DNA of 64,000 nt from contig CM076949.1 in NCBI GenBank assembly GCA_039566865.1, positions 6,911,501-6,975,500 of the forward strand, given 5' to 3'. Every line of letters starts with the position of its first letter. Within the stretch, counting starts at the first letter, position 1. Source of the stretch: Aurelia coerulea. Taxonomy: Eukaryota > Cnidaria > Scyphozoa > Semaeostomeae > Ulmaridae. The notes beneath the pieces were generated by a model. It was not told the origin of the DNA, made no database searches, and was given only the letters and a program-made list of their open reading frames with translations. This document shows, piece after piece, positions 57,784 through 64,000 of the stretch. Both the position numbers and the translations under genes were made by a program.

Positions 57784-60700
57784 CTCCTCACTTCAACAAC
57801 AACGGTGGTAGTTACCAGTTTCTTTGATGTCGACATCTTATTCCTGCTTCAATCCAAGATGGCGGCTTACCTCAACATCAAGGCAACGGATATCTTCACA
57901 TCAGTATTTACTGTAGCAAGAAGTGGCAATGCAATGTTGGCTATCACTTACACATTCAGCACACGAGGCCTCGCACAACCAACATGCAATGAGACGGCTG
58001 TCTCCAACCTCCGATCCAAAATGGCTGGATCTGCTGCGCAGGAAGCTTTCACAACAGCCTTGCGACCACAATTCATTGTCACATCGCTGTCAGGAGAAAA
58101 TTTCCAAGGTCCGTGCAGCTATCTTTCTAGCAATCCGGCTACAATCGGCGTGGTTATTAACAGCTTGGGATTACAGATTGGTAAAGTCTTCTCGTTTGCT
58201 ATCCCAGCCACTACGTATTTATCCCCCGCAGGGACGAACATGAGATTAAGTCTTCAGCTCAGATTTGCAAACAACACAAATCTACCATCGAATTACTGGA
58301 TGGGCCTAAGTCAGAAGTACCTCGATCAAAATGTAAAGATGGAAGGTGTTGCAACATGGAGATCAGTATCCCAGCAATCGTCGTTTACATTCAAGCTTGT
58401 GGGTTTAACACCATTGTTGGTTGAAACTTCTCAAAATGTTCTATTCAATGTGCAGAAAAGTGTCACTACGATTCTGTTCTCAGTTGTGATGACCCAGTCG
58501 TCGGCTATAACGATTTCAACCGTTTCATTCATCAACTTATTCGAGTCTTACATGAGTTCGTACTTGGGTGTGTCGTCATCAAGCTTCGTCATCATTGATT
58601 TCGTTGTGTCATCAAACACCATTCTTTCATGGACCTTATCCACTCTGTCATCACCCCCCTGCCAGACCTCTGAAATCAACAACGTTAAAGCTAAGCTGTT
58701 AAAAAGCGACGGGAGTGTGAATGATGATTTGCGTGCAGGACTTATAAGCCAAGTCAACTTTACGCCTTCCAATGTAAAATTCAACACATTCGGAAGCTGT
58801 GATGTGCCTAGAATCAATATACAAATACCAACACTGCAGATACCGAGATACGATGCTTTGAATTACGTTGTACCGTCAAATGCTTTTATAGATGGCAGAG
58901 ATGGTACTAATCTGAAGTTAGAGCTAAATCAAGAGAATGGCAGCACACTTCCAGCGAATTCTTGGATCTGGTTTGATAGAAATACAAGAACAATCTCAGG
59001 AATGCCTTATGATTTATCTAGCACAAAAACCTTCAAATATGTGCTCAGAGCAACAGATTCAGATGGTTCCTCAGTTCAGCAAACCGTTACAATTTCACTT
59101 GGATGGACAGCTCCTGCTTACAATGCTTTCTTCCATATTGAATTCAGCTATCTCCCATCAACGTTACCAATAGCCAAAATCACCACAACATTTCTCCGAC
59201 AACTAAAAGCATACTTCAAGCAGTCTGCTGCACAGAATATCATTATCTTCCAGCCAACGTTGATTAACAGTAAAGTCAGCTTATATTACCAAAACACGTC
59301 CCTGCGAGCTGATATTTGTGATCCTGGTAGTGCGTACATAATGGGGATGATAGGTGACACCGCACAACAATCCAAACCAAAACAAACCTTTATTTCTGCA
59401 ATGCAGCCAAATTTCACGATCACACTGGTCGAAGAAAAACAAAAGAAGCCTGAATGTTTGATTAAGAATAAATTCGGTCCAGCTTTTGCTCCAATTAATA
59501 CAGGTGTCTTTGCTTTTTGGTCGAGTGTAAAGACTGTGCCATACTGTGGTGTAAGTACGTATCTCGTTCCAGCGGGTACATTTCTGGACGAGGAAGATGG
59601 CAACACAAGGAATCTAAAGCTGAATTTAACAAGCACTAATAGCAAGCAACTTCCCATGAATAACTGGGTGACTATTAATGGTACCTCGCAAACTCTATAT
59701 GCAGTTGCTGATGACGGTGTTCACTCTAGCTTGGGAGGAAGTATTGTGAGCTACAGACTGACAGCTACTGACAGTGGCGGTAAGTCAGATGGTATAGAAT
59801 TGAAATTTACTGTCAGTGGTCCACCACCATCCGGATATTACAACATCACCATGACGCTGAATGTATTACAGCTTGGAAATCAACCATATCCTTTACAGAT
59901 CGCACCACTGCTTGCAAGTTTGCAGAATATGTTTCCAAAGGGACTTGGTGTACAGGTACGCTCGTATAATGTCATCGGCAAAATCAATGTTGGTCATCAG
60001 GCAGTATTCGTATGGAGCCCTTGTAATATGCTAAACAACCGCTGCAATGCAACTGCTATTGAACTTATCAGATCAAAAATTTTCACTGCAAGCACGAATA
60101 CCATGAACCCGAATCTGAACTCATTGATTGACAGGAGATTTCAAGTGACAAATGTCATAGAATCACGTAGTGGCCCATGTAAACAAGACCCTCCAGTTGT
60201 ACTTAGAAATGTGCCAACACTCAGCATCAAATTCTGTGGTCCGTTTTCATACAAGATCCCGGCGAATACTTTCAAAGACAACCAAGATGGTAATACTTCA
60301 AAACTAGCATTGAAACTCTTGCAAACAAACGGAAATGCAATCCCGGGGGGATTCTGGCTGCAATTTGATTCGAGCAAACAAGAGATAACCGCAGTATTAA
60401 CCAAAGTGCAATCATCTTCAAGTTACCCAAAACAGCATGTTTTCATGTTAGTGGCTACCGACTCAACCGAGCTGTCTGTGAACACAACAGTCATCGTTCG
60501 AATAGATGGCACTTTCCCAACCTATAGCCATGAATTTTCACTTCAAACTATTTACTCTTTATCTTCAAATTCACATCTACTCTACGAGTTTGCAACGAAA
60601 TTCCGTAGCTTCCTTGGAGACAGTGGACAAAACTTCCTTGCCATAAGTATGACCCCAGCAGCAGGTAATAAAGTCATTATAACTTGGTCAAACTGTTCAC

Positions 60701-63700
60701 TTCGATATAACCCTTGTGATGTATTGAAAATCAAGCAGGTCAGGGACAAACTGCAGACCAATAGTGGTACTATAAGTAATGCATTCACACAAGCCATGGC
60801 ACCAACGTTCAGCCAACTCTTCCTAACAGAGAAGAACCATGGACCTTGTCTTGTGGATAGACCTCCGGTAGTTGCCGCTCCATTTGGCCCTATTTCTGTG
60901 ACAACCTGTGAGACGTTTAAAGCAACGATTCCACAAGGGACTTTTACCGACAATGAACAAGGCAATGCTCGTAACCTGGACATGAAAATAAAAGGTAATA
61001 CGAACAATTGGATAAGTTTCGACCGTTCAAAGCAAGAGATCTCCATAATTGCAACGAATCAAATCGCAGCAAGCTTATCGTCGAAATCAGTCACTGTTGT
61101 TTTGTCTGCGACTGATGCCAGCCAACAAGAAGCTCAACAAAATCTTGTCATAAACATCACCCCCGTCTCAAAACCTGTTACCCAGAAGATTACAATGCGA
61201 TACCGTCTGCGTTCATTGCCAGCCGGTGGGAATTTTGTTTCAGTGTACAATGCTATGAGGAATGATATTGTGAAATATTTCACTTCTACTAATGTTGTAA
61301 ATTCAATTGAATATGGCACACTCCCAACTAGTTTACAGTTGAACACGTTGCTTACAGCAGAATGGAGTAGTTGTTCATTATCACGTGACTCCTGTGATAC
61401 TAGCTCGATTAGAACGATGACATCAATGATCTTAAACAATGGTGCCGTGACTCAAGCTTTCAAACAGGCCTTGCAGCCATATATTGAGATATCAACCGTG
61501 ACATTTTCATATCAAGGTCGCTGCAAAGAACAAATTTCCCCACCTGTTGTGCAAAATCCACTGCCAATCTTCAACCTGAGTTTCTGCGGTTATCAAGTTT
61601 TCAAAATTCCCGCCAATACTTTTTACGATTCACTAGATGGCTATGCACCAAACATGACATTGAGTATATTGAACACAAGTGGTCAAGTTGCTACTGAAAA
61701 ATGGATGTATTTCAATCAAGCCACGCAGACGATTACCATCATACTATCTGACGATGCCTTGCCCAAGTTAATTCCTCCCACAGTACTTCAATATAAAATC
61801 AAAGCTGTCACCAAAAGAGGTCTTTCTGTAATGGATGATTTACGGTTCAGCATTACTGAACCACACAAGAATGTGAGTTTCTCAATCAAAGTAAACTTCG
61901 CGTATCTGGACACGAGTCAACCAAACAGAAACATAATTCTGTCCATTTTTATGGACCGGGCTGCATCATATTTAGGTGGTAGATCAAGCGACATTCACTT
62001 TGCGTCAATTACTGAGACAAAGTTATCAATTGGTACATATTTTGTGGTCGACTTTGCCAATTGCAGTGTCCGGTATGAACCTTGTGACAAAGCAATATTA
62101 CTAAATACACGAAACAAGGTATATGATGAAAGTGGAACACTTCCAGCTTTCAAGGCTGCTTTTGGTTCTAAGTTCCAAATCACTTATGTGCAGTTGAAAA
62201 CATTTGGTCCATGCAATATCAGAAATACGGCACCTTACGTGAAAACGCCACTAACGAAGATTCAAGTTCGGGCGTGCTCTGACTTCAACTACACGATACC
62301 CGCTGGCACCTTTATGGATGAAGAGGACTCTAACCTACAATTATCTGTCACAAAGATTAACGGGCTGCCGGTCAGTGGAAGCTATGAGTGGGTGGGAATC
62401 AACCCTGGGGCGCACGTGCTCGTGGGCATTGTGACCGACTCTGTCATTTCGAGGCAGCCTTCTGGTGGTTATAAACTGACAATCCGTGCAACGGATAGTG
62501 GAAAACTGTCAGCAGAGACTCAATTAATCGTCCAAATTGTTGACAGCATGCCTCAGAAATTGTATCAGTTCACAATGAAGCTGACTGCTAAATCGACAAT
62601 GAGCAGTCAGTTTTTTGAAGAACTAAGGGTCATTCAACTGCTAAACAGATACTTTGATTCGAGATTTACACATGTAATGGGTTCTGTTGTGACATCAAAC
62701 ACAATCACATTGAGAAGCAGCATCTGCAGTTTACCAAATAAATGCGATGAGACATTGGCATCTTCATATTTTAACAGACTTGTCACTGCAGAGAAAACCG
62801 TACCTCAGGCACTAGCTAATTTCTTTGCTGGCTATACTGTTACCTCTGTGTCCGTTTATAGAAATCCATTATGTCTCGTTCCACTAAACCCACCCGTTCC
62901 TTCAATGGCAACTTGGAGAATTACTGGCTCTTACTGCGGAGGATTTCGGGTCACGGTACCAATTGATCTTTTCAATGACAAAGAGGATGGGAACACCAGA
63001 AACCTTGCTTTGGAACTGTATCAGAATTCAAAAGACCCAATAAATTCGAAGTTTTGGGTACAGTTGAACAAGACTTCACAAGAAATTTACGGCTATCCAA
63101 CAAGAAAGCTAACTATAGCGTACACAACTTCCACACGGATTTCACTGGTCGCAAAGGATAGCACTGGGCAGGAAGGATCTGTCAATGTTGTGTTTTCTTT
63201 CACACAGCACCCTGTACCAAAATATGTCTATAAGGTCGTCTTTGAGAGCGTTTACAGTACTACTGTTGATGAAGTTACACTATTTTCTACCAAGATGAGA
63301 TCATTTCTCCATGACAAGTCAACATCCAGTTTTGGTCTCATTGACCATCCCAGCATATCCAGCACTACTCATTTCATAGAATTTGCTAACTGCTCTGTTT
63401 CATACAATCCTTGCGACATATATGGATTAACAACCGTAAAGAATCGCTTATTAACAAGCAGTAACTTACCAACTCCTGAATTCAAGGCAGCAATAAGGCC
63501 GTTTGCCATCAGTTACGGGACAGTACAACTCACAAGTCCATGCTCTACCGCTGCTACCAACCCGCCTATTGTTGTCAATAGAATAAATTATCTGAATATA
63601 TCCTATTGGTCAATCTTTACATTCCAGATTGCTACAAATACATTTTACGACACCGAAGATGGGAACACGAGGCGCCTAACTTTACATCTTACAAATGGCA

Positions 63701-64000
63701 ATAATCAAGCTCTGTCTTCCAATTTCTGGATGCAACTAAACACAAAAACGCAAATGATAACAGCTTATGCGTACTCCTCTCTAGCCTTATCACAACCATC
63801 GTTGGGATACTCCTTCATATTGACTGCAACAGACAGCACCAGCCTATCAGCCTCTAATTCATTCTATGCAAGACTTTATGGGCCTTACAAGATCTTTAAC
63901 GATTGTCAGATCAAAATTAAATTCAATGTAGGTGCCTCCTTGACAACAAGCAGCAACAACGCATTAGCCGACCGCGTGATCAAGTCCTTACAATCCTACT
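57784..64000 (+). CDS. giant exon: tandem CADG + SEA-like/DAG1 units of a mega-dystroglycan (3'-partial)
   Basis: Open from the acceptor at 57784 to the window end in one frame, >2,070 codons. It begins with the SEA-like half of the first unit, then carries nine more CADG domains, starting at about 58165, 58838, 59540, 60226, 60904, 61582, 62272, 62932 and 63607 (step ~680 bp). Clear CADG signatures are IPANTFKDNQDGNTS, VPAGTFLDEEDGNTRNL, VPIDLFNDKEDGNTRNL and IATNTFYDTEDGNTRRL; the first (AIPATTYLSPAGTN) is degenerate. Each is followed by W..F/L..Q.I and a TATDS-type strand, then by ~120 residues with NCS....NPCD (e.g. FANCSVRYEPCD), AF..A..P.F and GPC. That is the order of dystroglycan's membrane-proximal DAG1 region, including its disulphide cysteines. 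Many N-glycosylation sequons are visible. Transmembrane and cytoplasmic parts are not reached. Inferred role: very long extracellular adhesion stalk. Confidence 0.9.

Noticed and set aside
58548..62183. Minus-strand frames of 60-154 residues opposite the giant exon
   Set aside because: Antisense shadows of a long coding exon, sharing its repeat period; no recognisable content.

Overview
This is animal (metazoan) nuclear DNA: genes with GT-AG introns, long AT-rich non-coding stretches, satellites and very many transposon remnants. A cnidarian is the most likely source. That rests on the style of the LINE reverse-transcriptase fragments, on a rhodopsin-type receptor of the divergent cnidarian kind and on a dystroglycan-type gene; the species cannot be fixed from the sequence alone.

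Layout. 1-6.2 kb: a complete two-exon mitochondrial sirtuin of the SIRT4 type on the minus strand (1968-3704). 6.8-9.9 kb: a complete two-exon class A GPCR, minus strand, whose intron is filled with a ~131 bp tandem repeat. 11.7-13.1 kb: the same 131 bp repeat again, then a 21 bp minisatellite packed with forkhead-type TGTTTAC sites. 13.1-21.7 kb: foldback MITEs, a decayed LINE (15.35-18.08 kb) and a composite nested element. 22.2-64 kb, plus strand: a dystroglycan-related locus.

The dystroglycan-related locus is the main find. Two separate N-terminal 'heads' (22224-25813 and 33547-34817) each have a signal peptide, an Ig-like domain, a basic furin-like site and a domain matching alpha-dystroglycan domain 2. 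Both end at GT donors in the same codon phase, after a Thr/Pro linker. Either could splice in frame onto the exon at 56093-56471, which continues into a giant exon (57784 to beyond the window end, >2,070 codons, no stop). That exon encodes a chain of units, each a dystroglycan-type cadherin-like (CADG) domain followed by the dystroglycan juxtamembrane SEA-like/DAG1 domain: ten CADG domains by my count, about 225 residues per unit. Ordinary dystroglycan has one such unit. The transmembrane segment and the cytoplasmic tail would lie beyond the window. I infer a mega-dystroglycan with alternative heads.

The 21 kb intron between head 2 and the repeats holds a 168 bp satellite (~41 copies, 39.5-46.4 kb), a TA-flanked MITE, two LINE fragments, a DIRS-like RT fragment, several microsatellites and two further tandem arrays (53.2-55.0 kb). 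At least ten foldback/MITE elements with recognisable inverted ends are scattered over the window, many with target duplications (TA, TTAA, TAA, 9 bp).
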